Shown here: in pieces, positions 25,972-35,602 of the stretch
Layout: each line of letters opens with the position of its first letter
Numbering within the stretch: position 1 is the stretch's first letter
NCBI GenBank assembly: GCA_002372935.1
Contig: DFJF01000004.1
Location: 63,159 to 117,412 of the forward strand
DNA length: 54,254 bases
Direction: 5' to 3'
From: Clostridiales bacterium UBA3678
GTDB taxonomy: Bacteria; Bacillota; Clostridia; TANB77; CAG-508
Made by a program: the position numbers and the translations under genes
Notes under the pieces: model-generated
The model's input: only the letters and a program-made list of their open reading frames with translations
What the model was told of the DNA's origin: nothing
The model's database searches: none

Positions 25972-27504
25972 TCAATCTACTATATGTTTTGTGATAAGTC
26001 TATTATATATTGCAATTAGTGTTATTCCCCAAAACATTACCATTCCAAAATCTGATAAAACTGTCCAACTAATGAAACAGAATATTATTGAAATAGCATA
26101 GATTGGTAATAAATTCATTAATAATTGTAAATATGTTTTATTATATTCCTTTTTATCTTGTACATCTATTTTTAGCATTTTAAAATTAAATAAATAGTTT
26201 AATATAGCGATTATAATTCCTGCAACTATTGCAGATAATGAAATTTCTACATTTGTGTATCTTAATAATAATGTAGCTAATGCAATAAAACAAATATAGC
26301 TTATTAGTGCCAATACTCCTTTTAATTTAAATTTGATAATTAAATATACAAAACCAATTGCAATAATAACTCCAACTATAGTAAGTGCAATTTTTACGCT
26401 ATTTGTTGTAATATCTGTTTTAACATATTGGTTTTCATCAACATTATATGTTAATGGAAGCTCTCCATTGTTTAATATATTGGCTATTGTTGATGCAGAT
26501 TGCAATGAATCTGACACTGCTTTTTCATCTGTTGAAGCTTGGCTCATACTAAGGTCTATTGCACCATTTTCTATAACATCATCAAAACTAGTTGAGATAA
26601 TTTGATTACCTGAAATATATAATGTAACTTTTTTTTGCGTTTCAGATTTTTTTGAACTATTGTCTGAAGAATCTTCTGAGCTCTCATTTGAAGCATCTTC
26701 TGCATTTTTAGAATTGTCTTTAGTTTCCTCTGAAGTAGTATTTGTAGTATCTTCTGAACTCTCATCTGTGTTATTTTCTGAGCTTTTATTTGAAGATTCA
26801 TTTGTGTTCTCTGAAGTGGTATTACTATCACTTGTAGTATTATTAGTATTTTCTAAAGTTTTATAGTCATTTTCACTTAAATTCTTTAAAGTATTTTTTC
26901 CATCTTTATTAAATTGTAACTCTAAGTAAACAACTGTACCTGATGAAGTTCTATTATATAATGTTTTTGCTTTTTCAAAATTACTTGATGTTAAATATAC
27001 TTTGCTATTATCCTCTGAATCTTTTAATTCTATTGTCCCTAATTCTGTAATATTACTTACTATTTTATCTGTATCAGAATTTTCTGGTATTTGTAAATAG
27101 ATTTCTCCTGTAGATTTATCCAAACTTATATTATAATCCTTAACTCCAAAAGATTTCAACCTTTTCTCTATTATTTCTTTGGATTTTTCATAATTTTCTG
27201 CTGTCAAACTATCTTTACTATTTACTTTTTCTTCTGATTTTGTATATTTATTACTGCTTATACTATTATCATCATAAGTGTCTGTATTTCCAACTTCATT
27301 TCCATCTGAATCTAACACTTTATAAGCATCTGATATTTTTAAAGTAAACTCTCTATACCCTTCTAAGTCTTTTCCTAATTTATAATCTTTTACTACATTT
27401 TCCATTTTATTTGCCTTTTGCACATATATTCCTACAAAAGCAATTAAACATATTATAACTACAGCTAAAATCTTTGCTGCCAATACCAACTTGTTTTTCT
27501 TCAT
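25972..27504 (-). CDS. secD: Divergent SecD-like protein translocase subunit with Ser-rich insertion
   Basis: 510 residues. An N-terminal TM (about 8-27) and a P1-type domain (ENYEKSKEIIEKRLKSFGVK, YNISLDKSTGEIYLQIPENS, NITELGTIELKD) are SecD-like, and about five TMs occupy residues 370-510. Two oddities stand out. Residues about 225-295 are an almost pure Ser/Thr/Asn/Glu/Asp repeat inserted in the extracytoplasmic domain. The normally conserved LTLPGIAGIVLTIGMAVDAN region, with the Asp needed for proton coupling, is replaced by ISLSAIVAGIIIAILNYLFN. It precedes the SecF-like gene by 21 bp. Confidence 0.75.
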   Translation of the reverse strand: MKKNKLVLAAKILAVVIICLIAFVGIYVQKANKMENVVKDYKLGKDLEGYREFTLKISDAYKVLDSDGNEVGNTDTYDDNSISSNKYTKSEEKVNSKDSLTAENYEKSKEIIEKRLKSFGVKDYNISLDKSTGEIYLQIPENSDTDKIVSNITELGTIELKDSEDNSKVYLTSSNFEKAKTLYNRTSSGTVVYLELQFNKDGKNTLKNLSENDYKTLENTNNTTSDSNTTSENTNESSNKSSENNTDESSEDTTNTTSEETKDNSKNAEDASNESSEDSSDNSSKKSETQKKVTLYISGNQIISTSFDDVIENGAIDLSMSQASTDEKAVSDSLQSASTIANILNNGELPLTYNVDENQYVKTDITTNSVKIALTIVGVIIAIGFVYLIIKFKLKGVLALISYICFIALATLLLRYTNVEISLSAIVAGIIIAILNYLFNFKMLKIDVQDKKEYNKTYLQLLMNLLPIYAISIIFCFISWTVLSDFGMVMFWGITLIAIYNRLITKHIVD

Positions 27505-27564
27505 ATTTTATAACATTCCTTTCGTTTTTTCCTTTTAATATTTTAGCTTAAAACCAAAAAAAAT

Positions 27565-28650
27565 TCAACTGTTTTTTAAAATTTCTTTTAATTTATTTCT
27601 TATTTCAAAATTATATTTAGTTACATCAAAATTTTCTTTTATTGTATATCCATCTTTTATAAATAACTTCATTGCATTATATATAGATTTTGTATTCTTT
27701 TCTGCAACAATACCTCTTTTATTTTTTATGTCTTCATAATCTGAAACTTTTGTTGTAATAATTGGCTTATTTAAAATATAACTTTCTAAAAATACAACTG
27801 GATAACCCTCATAATCTGATGAAAGTATTACACATTTTGAAATTTTATAATATGGATATGGATTTTCTTTTTGCCCAACAAAAATAATATTTTTTTCTAA
27901 TTGATATTTTTTTACCATATTTTTATATTTTGCTGTATCTGGACCACTTCCCACAAATATAACTCTAAATTTATATTTTTGTTTTTTTAAAATTGCTGAT
28001 GATTTAATTATTCTACTAAGTTTTTTCTGTTTTTCGTCATGTCTTCCAACATTTAAAAATGTAATAGTTTCTTGATTATATTTTAAATCAATTTCTTCAT
28101 TTGCATTTTCATAAATTTTTTTGCTATTTATTAAATTATTGCAAAAATAGACATTTTTTTGTTTTGGAAAAACTTTTAAAAAATTTTCTTTTCCTATTTT
28201 AGAGACAAATACAATTTTTTTAAACTTATAATAACAAATGTCTTCAAAAAAATCTTCCATTCTATTTTTATCATTATTAAACAGACTTAAATAATCAGCA
28301 TGACACCATAAAATTGAGTTTTTTGAAGCTACTCTTGCAATAAATGAACTTGACTTTAAATATGTTGCATACGAAATTGAAATATCGAATTTGTTCATAT
28401 ATTTTATAACAAAATTTATTTTTTTTGCAAAATTAATTATTTTTCTATATATTTTAAAATTACTTGTATTTGGCTTGTATTGTATTATATTTATTTTTTT
28501 ATTTAATTGTTTTTGTAAAACTCCTTCTTTGTTTTCCAAAACTAAAGTTACTATATATCCATTTTCTTCTAGATAATTAGATAATTCAATTAGAGATTTT
28601 TCAATTCCACCTATTTTTAAGTCTTTAGCTGCAACTAGAACACTTTTCAA
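27565..28650 (-). CDS. Glycosyltransferase family 4 protein
   Basis: 361 residues, GT-B fold. The N-terminal domain begins VLVAAKDLKIGGIEKSLIEL, the acceptor-side pattern of GT4 enzymes. The C-terminal donor domain has TITFLNVGRHDEKQKKLSRI, FVGSGPDTAKYKNMVKKY, IIFVGQKENPYPYYKISKC and SSDYEGYPVVFLESYILNKP with the E-x7-E type motif. It follows galE by 22 bp, so it probably uses a UDP-hexose for a surface glycan. The acceptor and linkage cannot be deduced. Confidence 0.9.
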   Translation of the reverse strand: MKSVLVAAKDLKIGGIEKSLIELSNYLEENGYIVTLVLENKEGVLQKQLNKKINIIQYKPNTSNFKIYRKIINFAKKINFVIKYMNKFDISISYATYLKSSSFIARVASKNSILWCHADYLSLFNNDKNRMEDFFEDICYYKFKKIVFVSKIGKENFLKVFPKQKNVYFCNNLINSKKIYENANEEIDLKYNQETITFLNVGRHDEKQKKLSRIIKSSAILKKQKYKFRVIFVGSGPDTAKYKNMVKKYQLEKNIIFVGQKENPYPYYKISKCVILSSDYEGYPVVFLESYILNKPIITTKVSDYEDIKNKRGIVAEKNTKSIYNAMKLFIKDGYTIKENFDVTKYNFEIRNKLKEILKNS

Positions 28651-28672
28651 AGTTACATGTCCTTTCTAATCA

Positions 28673-29689
28673 TTAATTATTTTTATTTTTAACTACAAAA
28701 TTCCAAGAATCTTTGCACATATCTTCTATTGTTTTTTCTGCTGTCCAATTTAACTCTTCTTTTGCTTTTGTTGGATCAGAATAAAAAATTGGTAAATCAC
28801 CACTTCTTCTAGGTGCATATTTATATGGTACATCTACATTATTTACCTTTTTAAATGTCTCCACCATTTCCTGAACTGTGTATGGATTTCCTGTTCCCAA
28901 ATTGTACACAAAAATTCCGTTTTTCTCTTTATCTAATTTTTCTAATGCCTTTATATGACCTTTTGCTAAATCCACAACATGTAAGAAATCTCTTGCACAT
29001 GTTCCATCTTTTGTTTCTTTATAATCATTTCCAAAAATATTTAAACAATCTATTTCTTTATTTGCAACTTTCATTATAAAAGGCATAAGATTATTTGGTA
29101 TGCCTTGTGGATTCTCTCCAATTAGCCCACTTTCATGTGCTCCAACTGGATTAAAATATCTCAATATTGCAATATTCCATGTGTTGTCTGAAAAATATAG
29201 ATCTTCTAAAATCTTCTCAATCATTATTTTAGTTGTACCATATGGACTAGAAGCATGTCCTCTTTCCATATTTTCTGTATATTTTGAGCAATTTTGATTT
29301 CCATATACTGTTGCCGAAGAACTAAATACAAATTTTTTTACTCCATGTTCTTGCATTACTTCTAAAAGATTTATTGCTCCACAAACATTATTTTTATAAT
29401 ATTTTAATGGTTCTTTTATTGATTCTGCAACAGCTTTATAACCAGCAAAATTTATTACAGCATCTATCTCATTTTCTTGAAATATTTTTTCTATTTTCTC
29501 TTTTTTCAGATAATCTACATTGTAAAATTTAAAATCTTTCCCTGTTATTTTTTTTATTTTTTCTATAACATCTTCTTTACTATTTGAAAAATCATCAACT
29601 GCTACAACTTCTCTATCATTTTCTAATAATTCTACAATTGTATGACTTCCTATGTAGCCTGTACCACCTGTAACTAATATTTTTTTCAT
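28673..29689 (-). CDS. galE: UDP-glucose 4-epimerase
   Basis: SDR-family enzyme interconverting UDP-Glc and UDP-Gal (or the GlcNAc forms). The 338 residues carry the NAD motif VTGGTGYIGSHTIVELLEN, NFAGYKAVAESIKEPLKYY, the catalytic Ser/Tyr/Lys region FSSSATVYGN then SPYGTTKIMIEKIL, and CARDFLHVVDLAKGHIKAL. It begins 13 bp after recO and precedes the GT4 gene, supplying sugar nucleotides for surface glycan synthesis. Confidence 0.97.
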   Translation of the reverse strand: MKKILVTGGTGYIGSHTIVELLENDREVVAVDDFSNSKEDVIEKIKKITGKDFKFYNVDYLKKEKIEKIFQENEIDAVINFAGYKAVAESIKEPLKYYKNNVCGAINLLEVMQEHGVKKFVFSSSATVYGNQNCSKYTENMERGHASSPYGTTKIMIEKILEDLYFSDNTWNIAILRYFNPVGAHESGLIGENPQGIPNNLMPFIMKVANKEIDCLNIFGNDYKETKDGTCARDFLHVVDLAKGHIKALEKLDKEKNGIFVYNLGTGNPYTVQEMVETFKKVNNVDVPYKYAPRRSGDLPIFYSDPTKAKEELNWTAEKTIEDMCKDSWNFVVKNKNN

Positions 29690-29702
29690 ATTTTCCTCCT
29701 TT

Positions 29703-30416
29703 TTATTTATATTCCTTCTCTAACTTTTCATTAAGATATATTTTACTAATTAATTTTAATTCTTTTAAACTATCATTTTTTAAATCAAAAGAAAATAATC
29801 TTTTAGCTGGTGCCAAAACTATGTATTTTAAACTAATCGCGGTACTATCACTTACTTTTATTGCAGATTTATCTAATTTACCACATTCATCACATTTTAA
29901 ACCATTATCTTTTATACTAAAATAATGTAAATTTTTTTTATTTCCACAAATAGTACAAGATTCAACATTTGGTTTAAATCCTAAATAACATAATAATCTT
30001 ATTTTGAAAATACTTACTATAAAATCTGGATCTTTTTTTGTTTCAGAAAGCATATATAATGTATTTAAATATAACTGTAAAATTTTATAACTATTTTCAT
30101 TTTCGTTTGTAACATCTTGTATGATTTTTGTAATATCTACTGCATATTGCAATTTATCTAAATCTGTTCTTAAGTTATAAAATACTTCTATTGTATCACA
30201 TGAATTTATTATATAATTTTCTTGTCCTTTATACATTACATATTCTGCAAAACATAAAAATTGTGTGCCAGCTAAAAGGGTACTCTTTGGGCGTCTTGCT
30301 CCCTTTGCGACACACGAAATTTTTCCTATCCCTGGGGTTAACATAGTAAGCATTTTGTCAAAATCCCCCATATTATTTTCAGCGATTATTATCCCTTTCA
30401 TCTTTACTATACTCAT
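29703..30416 (-). CDS. recO: DNA repair protein RecO
   Basis: Loads RecA onto SSB-coated DNA together with RecR. The 237 residues have an N-terminal OB fold (KMKGIIIAENNMGDFDKML, PGIGKISCVAKGARRPKS, LLAGTQFLCFAEYVMY) and a C-terminal zinc site CTICGNKKNLHYFS then CDECGKLDK (two CxxC). It overlaps the yqzL-like ORF by 38 bp, the usual era-yqzL-recO neighbourhood in Bacillota. The start could also be the ATG five codons downstream. Confidence 0.95.
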   Translation of the reverse strand: MSIVKMKGIIIAENNMGDFDKMLTMLTPGIGKISCVAKGARRPKSTLLAGTQFLCFAEYVMYKGQENYIINSCDTIEVFYNLRTDLDKLQYAVDITKIIQDVTNENENSYKILQLYLNTLYMLSETKKDPDFIVSIFKIRLLCYLGFKPNVESCTICGNKKNLHYFSIKDNGLKCDECGKLDKSAIKVSDSTAISLKYIVLAPAKRLFSFDLKNDSLKELKLISKIYLNEKLEKEYK

Positions 30417-30570
30417 TTAAATTCACCTTTTGATTATACAAATTACTGCTATTTTTTAATTGATTATACAAATTACTACTATTTTCTAAATCTTCTATTT
30501 GTTTTAATTCTAAAAAAGTATTGATACTTCCAGTATTTTTGAAAGTATTCCAAGCAATTTCTTTTATCAT
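30379..30570 (-). CDS. yqzL: YqzL-like small protein with an internal tandem repeat
   Basis: 63 residues. The N-terminal MIKEIAWNTFKNTGSINTFL, ELKQIE matches the short YqzL proteins that sit between era and recO in Bacillota (Trp-x-x-Phe-x-x-Thr-Gly-x-Ile-x-x-Tyr/Phe-Leu). After that the protein is extended by NSSNLYNQLK then NSSNLYNQK, produced by a 30-bp tandem duplication, and a charged tail. AAGGAGA precedes the ATG. Function unknown. Confidence 0.8.
   Translation of the reverse strand: MIKEIAWNTFKNTGSINTFLELKQIEDLENSSNLYNQLKNSSNLYNQKVNLNEYSKDERDNNR
30431..30490. repeat. 30-bp tandem repeat, two copies, inside yqzL
   Basis: TGATTATACAAATTACTGCT plus ten more bases (30431-30460) is repeated at 30461-30490 with three differences. 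It encodes the doubled NSSNLYNQ segment and keeps the frame. Confidence 0.85.
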
Positions 30571-30636
30571 AAGCTAGATCTCCTTCTTTAGTTATTTTGC
30601 TCTCAAAAAAGAATTATATTCATTGATTTAGTAAAA

Positions 30637-31530
30637 TTAATTATTAAAAAAGCTTTCATTATTTTGCCAATCCTGTTTAACTTTTACCCAAGTTTTTAGG
30701 TTAATTTTGACATTCAAATTTTTCTCTAAATCTTTCCTTGCCATTGTTCCAATTCTCTTTAACATACTTCCGTCTTTTCCTATTATAATTCCTTTATGTG
30801 ACTCTCGTAAACAATATATTGTAGCCTCTATGTTGTACATATCTTCACCATTTTTACTTTTTTTAAATTTCATTTTGTCTACTTTAACGAAAATTCCGTG
30901 TGGCACTTCATCTCGTAAAAGAATCAATGCTTTTTCTCTAATCGTTTCTTCTGCAAGCTGACGTAATGTTTGGTCAGTATATTGTTCTATATCATAATAT
31001 GCAGGTCCTAAATTTAGGTTCTTTTCTATTTCATCTAAAACAACATCTTTATACTTTGATTTTAGTGCAGAAATTGGTATAACTGCTTTAAAATCATACT
31101 CATTTTTGTATAAATCTATTAATTTAGCTAATTCTTCTTTATTTACCAAATCGATTTTATTTATTATTAAAATTGTTTTTTTATGAGATTCTTGAATTTT
31201 CTCTAAAATTCTTCTGTCTCCTCTTCCAATTTCTTTGCTATCAGCTTCTATCAAAAACAAAATTACATCAGAATCTTGGATGGCTCCCCAAGATAATTCT
31301 ATCATATTCTCATTTAATTTTGTTTTTGGTTTATGTATTCCAGGAGTATCTATAAAAATTATTTGAGAATTTTCTCTATTTACTATACCTCTAATTTGTG
31401 TTCTAGTTGTTTGAACTTTATTTGCAATTGCTGCAATCTTTTCACCAACTAGCAAATTTATAAGTGTTGATTTTCCTACATTTGTTCTTCCTACTATAGA
31501 TACAAAACCAGATTTAAAATCATTATTCAT
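30637..31530 (-). CDS. era: GTPase Era
   Basis: Essential GTPase in 30S ribosome maturation that binds 16S rRNA. The 297 residues have G1 GRTNVGKSTL, G2-region VQTTRTQIRG, G3 FIDTPGIHKPK, G4 NKIDLV and G5 SALKSK. The C-terminal KH domain contains SHKGIIIGKDGSMLKRIGTM. It lies between rseP and yqzL-recO in the canonical order. Confidence 0.98.
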   Translation of the reverse strand: MNNDFKSGFVSIVGRTNVGKSTLINLLVGEKIAAIANKVQTTRTQIRGIVNRENSQIIFIDTPGIHKPKTKLNENMIELSWGAIQDSDVILFLIEADSKEIGRGDRRILEKIQESHKKTILIINKIDLVNKEELAKLIDLYKNEYDFKAVIPISALKSKYKDVVLDEIEKNLNLGPAYYDIEQYTDQTLRQLAEETIREKALILLRDEVPHGIFVKVDKMKFKKSKNGEDMYNIEATIYCLRESHKGIIIGKDGSMLKRIGTMARKDLEKNLNVKINLKTWVKVKQDWQNNESFFNN

Positions 31531-31595
31531 TTTTTAGTTCATTCCTTTCCAAAACCAATATGATGTAGTAATAATTTCAATTATTTATCGCAAAA

Positions 31596-32327
31596 CTATT
31601 TTGCAATTCTAATGATGTCATTATATGTTACAACCAAAGAAAGTGCAATTAAAATTGAAAAACCTATTAATTGAATTTGCATTTCTGTTTCTTGTTTTAA
31701 TGGTTTTCTTCTTATAGCTTCTATTATTAAAATTAAGATTTTCCCTCCATCTAATGCTGGAATTGGAAGTAAATTTGTTACCCCTAATGATACAGAAATT
31801 AAGGCTAATATGCTTAAATAATTAATAAAAGTAGTAGTTTTAGACACAACCTCTGATATTCCAACTGGTCCTGTTAAATCATTTATACCAACATTTCCTG
31901 TAAATATCATTTTCAAGCTTTCTCCTATTGATAAAATAAAACCTCCTGTTGCTCTAAATGCTATTGAAACATTATTATATACAACTAAAACTAATATAAA
32001 ATATACAATTAACCCAAAAACTATATTTACAATGGCTCCTGCTGCAACAATAGCAATTCTTTTTAAAATACTAGCATTTGAAAATGAACGTTCTTCTTTA
32101 GATTCTTTATCTTCACCCTCCATACTTACAAAACCACCAAGGGGAATAAGTCGTAGTGCATAAAGTGTTTCTTTTCCTTGTTTTTTAAGTATTTTCGGTC
32201 CAAATCCAATTGAAAATTCATTTACTTTTACTTTACAAAGTTTGGCTACAAAAAAATGTCCACCTTCATGTATGAATATTAAAAATCCTAGTAAAAAAAT
32301 TATTTTTAAAGCATTTAATAAAAACAA
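31596..32327 (-). CDS. rseP: RseP/RasP-like site-2 zinc protease lacking the PDZ domain
   Basis: Intramembrane metalloprotease that cleaves anti-sigma factors and signal-peptide remnants. TM1 has the zinc motif FLIFIHEGGHFFVAKLCKVK, followed by the RseP-typical EFSIGFGPKIL and RLIPLGGFVSMEGE. The last TMs carry GVTNLLPIPALDGGKILIL with the third metal ligand. The family is usually 330-420 residues with one or two PDZ domains between TM2 and TM3. Here the protein is only 243 residues and passes straight from TM2 (VYFILVLVVYNNV) to a short loop, so the PDZ module is absent. The reading frame is intact and the context uppS-cdsA-rseP is conserved, arguing for a real domain loss. Confidence 0.9.
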   Translation of the reverse strand: MFLLNALKIIFLLGFLIFIHEGGHFFVAKLCKVKVNEFSIGFGPKILKKQGKETLYALRLIPLGGFVSMEGEDKESKEERSFSNASILKRIAIVAAGAIVNIVFGLIVYFILVLVVYNNVSIAFRATGGFILSIGESLKMIFTGNVGINDLTGPVGISEVVSKTTTFINYLSILALISVSLGVTNLLPIPALDGGKILILIIEAIRRKPLKQETEMQIQLIGFSILIALSLVVTYNDIIRIAK

Positions 32328-32353
32328 ATTTAATCTTCACTCCTTCTATGTTT

Positions 32354-33169
32354 TTAGATTAATATTAAACTAAGCATATATATAAATGGCGATATAAATA
32401 TTAAGCTATCTATTCTATCTAACATTCCACCATGCCCTGGTAGCATATTTCCATAATCTTTCGAATCTGCAGCTCTTTTTATTGTAGATGCTGTAAAATC
32501 TCCAATTTGACTTATAATGCTTAATAATAATGTTACAATTCCAATGTATAGATATTGTGCACCATTAAGATCAATTACCTCTAAGACTTTTAAAATATAT
32601 GAATATACTATTCCTAAAATTAAAGCTGCAATAGTTCCAGCAATACATCCTTCTATTGTTTTTTTAGGGCTTACTTTACTAAAATGATGTTTTCCAAAAT
32701 ATTTTCCAGCTATATAAGCAAATATATCTGTTGTCCAAGCTGTAATCAATGTGTATCCTAATAAATATTTTCCGTTTTTACTTGTTACAATCAAGCTTAA
32801 AAAAGTTATAAAACCTGTTACATAAATAATTCCCAAAAGTGTATAAGCTACATCTTTAAATGTAATTCTCATATCTGTAATTATTATATGCAAAAATAGA
32901 ATTAATAATATAGTTGGAATTCCAAAAATTATTATTTTTTCTGAAATACTTGTTTCTACAATTGAAACTATAAAAACAATTATTGTACTTAAATAGCCAA
33001 CCCACTTTATAGGTTTACAAATTTTTGATATTACATTTAAATATTCATTCATACAAATAATTGCAATTAAAAAAATGACAAATGAAATAATTTGTGGTGT
33101 ACCAAAAATTATTCCTAATAGAACTAATGGTAATCCTATTACTGCTGTTAAGACCCTTTTTATATCCAT
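32354..33169 (-). CDS. cdsA: Phosphatidate cytidylyltransferase
   Basis: Makes CDP-diacylglycerol from phosphatidate and CTP in the membrane, the precursor of all bacterial phospholipids. The 271 residues form about eight TMs. The C-terminal CDS signature is present: SKDYGNMLPGHGGMLDRIDS, preceded by TIKRAAD. It lies between uppS and rseP as in most Bacillota. Confidence 0.97.
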   Translation of the reverse strand: MDIKRVLTAVIGLPLVLLGIIFGTPQIISFVIFLIAIICMNEYLNVISKICKPIKWVGYLSTIIVFIVSIVETSISEKIIIFGIPTILLILFLHIIITDMRITFKDVAYTLLGIIYVTGFITFLSLIVTSKNGKYLLGYTLITAWTTDIFAYIAGKYFGKHHFSKVSPKKTIEGCIAGTIAALILGIVYSYILKVLEVIDLNGAQYLYIGIVTLLLSIISQIGDFTASTIKRAADSKDYGNMLPGHGGMLDRIDSLIFISPFIYMLSLILI

Positions 33170-33236
33170 TTTTTTCTCCTTTTTTCGAGTCTTCTTTTTT
33201 TACATAGACTCTTCTTTCTATTTTTTTATAACTATA

Positions 33237-33950
<714 letters not shown>

Positions 33951-33992
33951 ATTAATATCCTTTCGCAAGATTTTAGATTAGTAATTATAATT

Positions 33993-34883
33993 TTACTTAT
34001 TTCTATCTTTTATATATATAGCCAATTGTTTTAAAAATTCCCCATTTTCTTTATAAGTTTCTGCTATTTCAATGGCTTCTTGTATTATATTATTTAAAAT
34101 ATTTTTAGCCTCTTCTATTCCATATTTTGTGACATATGTACATTTGTTTTTCACTCTATCATTTCCAACTGGTTTTCCTGTAATCAAAGAATCACCTTCT
34201 TCAGATAAAATGTCATCTTTAATTTGAAATGCAAGTCCTATTTTTTCTGCATAAGTAGTTAGTTTTGCAAGTTCTTCTTCTGAAGCTCCACCAAGAATAG
34301 CACCAATTCTGACACATAGCCTTATTAATGCTCCTGTTTTATTTTTATGCATGTATTCTAAATATTCTGAAGATATTGGCTTTCCTTCAAATTCTGTATC
34401 CACATATTCTCCAACAATCATTCTATCTACAGACTCTGCAAACTCATTAAATACCTGTAATTTTTTTGATAATTCTTGCTGTTCTGTAGTGTTTTTTAAA
34501 TCATTGCTTATTACTATATATGCATAATTTAACAATCCGTCACCTGCAAGAATTGCAGTTGATTCATTAAATTTTTTGTGATTTGTAAGTTTTCCATGTC
34601 TAAAATCATCATTATCAATTGCTGGTAAATCATCATGTATTAAAGAAAAATTGTGCACCATTTCTATTGCTACTGCATAAGGAATACATTTTCCATAATC
34701 TCCAGAAAATAACTTACATGTTGAAAGTATAAGGATTGGTCTCAATCTCTTTCCTCCAGCCATTAAACTATATTCCATTGATTTATTTAGTTCTATTTCT
34801 GGGCACACATCTTTCTTTAAATATTTTTCTAATTCTTTTTCTACGATATTTTGATAATTTTTTAGCTCTGTCTTAAAGTCCAT
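33993..34883 (-). CDS. ispA: Farnesyl/geranylgeranyl diphosphate synthase (trans-prenyltransferase)
   Basis: Condenses IPP with DMAPP/GPP to give the primer for UppS. From ATG 34883 (GGAGG spaced 7 nt) it is 296 residues. The first Asp-rich motif is LIHDDLPAIDNDDFRHGK near residue 80. The second is FQIKDDILSEEGD near 215, where the usual DDILD is DDILS. KLQVFNEFAESVDRMIVGEY and GGKRLRP are also present. Its position between frr and uppS ties isoprenoid supply to wall-lipid synthesis. Confidence 0.95.
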   Translation of the reverse strand: MDFKTELKNYQNIVEKELEKYLKKDVCPEIELNKSMEYSLMAGGKRLRPILILSTCKLFSGDYGKCIPYAVAIEMVHNFSLIHDDLPAIDNDDFRHGKLTNHKKFNESTAILAGDGLLNYAYIVISNDLKNTTEQQELSKKLQVFNEFAESVDRMIVGEYVDTEFEGKPISSEYLEYMHKNKTGALIRLCVRIGAILGGASEEELAKLTTYAEKIGLAFQIKDDILSEEGDSLITGKPVGNDRVKNKCTYVTKYGIEEAKNILNNIIQEAIEIAETYKENGEFLKQLAIYIKDRNK

Positions 34884-34961
34884 ATAAAATCCTCCATATA
34901 AGTACAACTTATAAGTTTTAAAATATGCTTAATATAAAATCTTTGTTACAATAAACTATTA

Positions 34962-35510
34962 TTAAATAGACATTATCTCAGTTTCCTTTACAGAAATCAA
35001 TTTATCTACTTCTTCTATATATTTATCTGTAAATTTTTGAATTTCGTTTTCTATAGATTTTAAATCATCTTCTGTAACTTCTCCATCTTTTTGCATAGTC
35101 TTTGCTTTATCTATAGTATCACGTCTAACATTTCTAATAACAACTTTTGTATCTTCTGAATACTTTTTAATTTCTTTTACTAACTCTTTTCTTCTTTCTT
35201 CTGTTAGCTCAGGAAATACAAGTCTTATAACCTTTCCATCATTATTTGGATTAATTCCAACATCTGATGCTAAAATTGCCTTTTCAATTTCTTTTAAAAT
35301 ACTAACATCCCATGGCTGAATAACAATCATTCTAGCCTCAGGAACAGATACCCCTGCTACTTGATTTATTGGTGTTGGTGTACCATAATAATCTATTTTA
35401 ACTTTATTTAAAACTGCAGGGTTGGCTCTTCCTGCTCTTACTTCTGCTAATCTTTCTGATAAGCTATTTATAGCTTTTTCGTTTTTACTTTTCATCTCTG
35501 AATAATCCAT
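34962..35510 (-). CDS. frr: Ribosome recycling factor
   Basis: Splits post-termination ribosomes together with EF-G. The true start is the ATG at 35510 (AAAGGA upstream), giving 182 residues, close to the usual 185; the frame is open further upstream but encodes nothing RRF-like. Motifs: SLSERLAEVRAGRANPAVLN, YYGTPTPINQVAGVSVPEAR, VIRNVRRDTIDKAK, then ISVKETEIMSI at the end. It follows pyrH as in most bacteria; a hairpin-forming repeat lies between them. Confidence 0.97.
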   Translation of the reverse strand: MDYSEMKSKNEKAINSLSERLAEVRAGRANPAVLNKVKIDYYGTPTPINQVAGVSVPEARMIVIQPWDVSILKEIEKAILASDVGINPNNDGKVIRLVFPELTEERRKELVKEIKKYSEDTKVVIRNVRRDTIDKAKTMQKDGEVTEDDLKSIENEIQKFTDKYIEEVDKLISVKETEIMSI

Positions 35511-35540
35511 AATTTTCAAATCCTTTCTTTTATTTAAAGA

Positions 35541-35600
35541 TATTTCTTCTTTCAAAGACGGCTGTTTTTCTTTCAAAACAAAACCGTCCTTTTTTGAAAG
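35541..35600. repeat. Intercistronic palindrome between pyrH and frr
   Basis: On the minus strand CTTTCAAAAAAGGACGG is complementary, with small mismatches, to CCGTCTTTGAAAG further on. The element resembles a shortened form of the GGGGACGGTTCT repeats found elsewhere in the window. It may lower frr expression or be a repeat relic. Confidence 0.55.
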
Positions 35601-35602
35601 TA

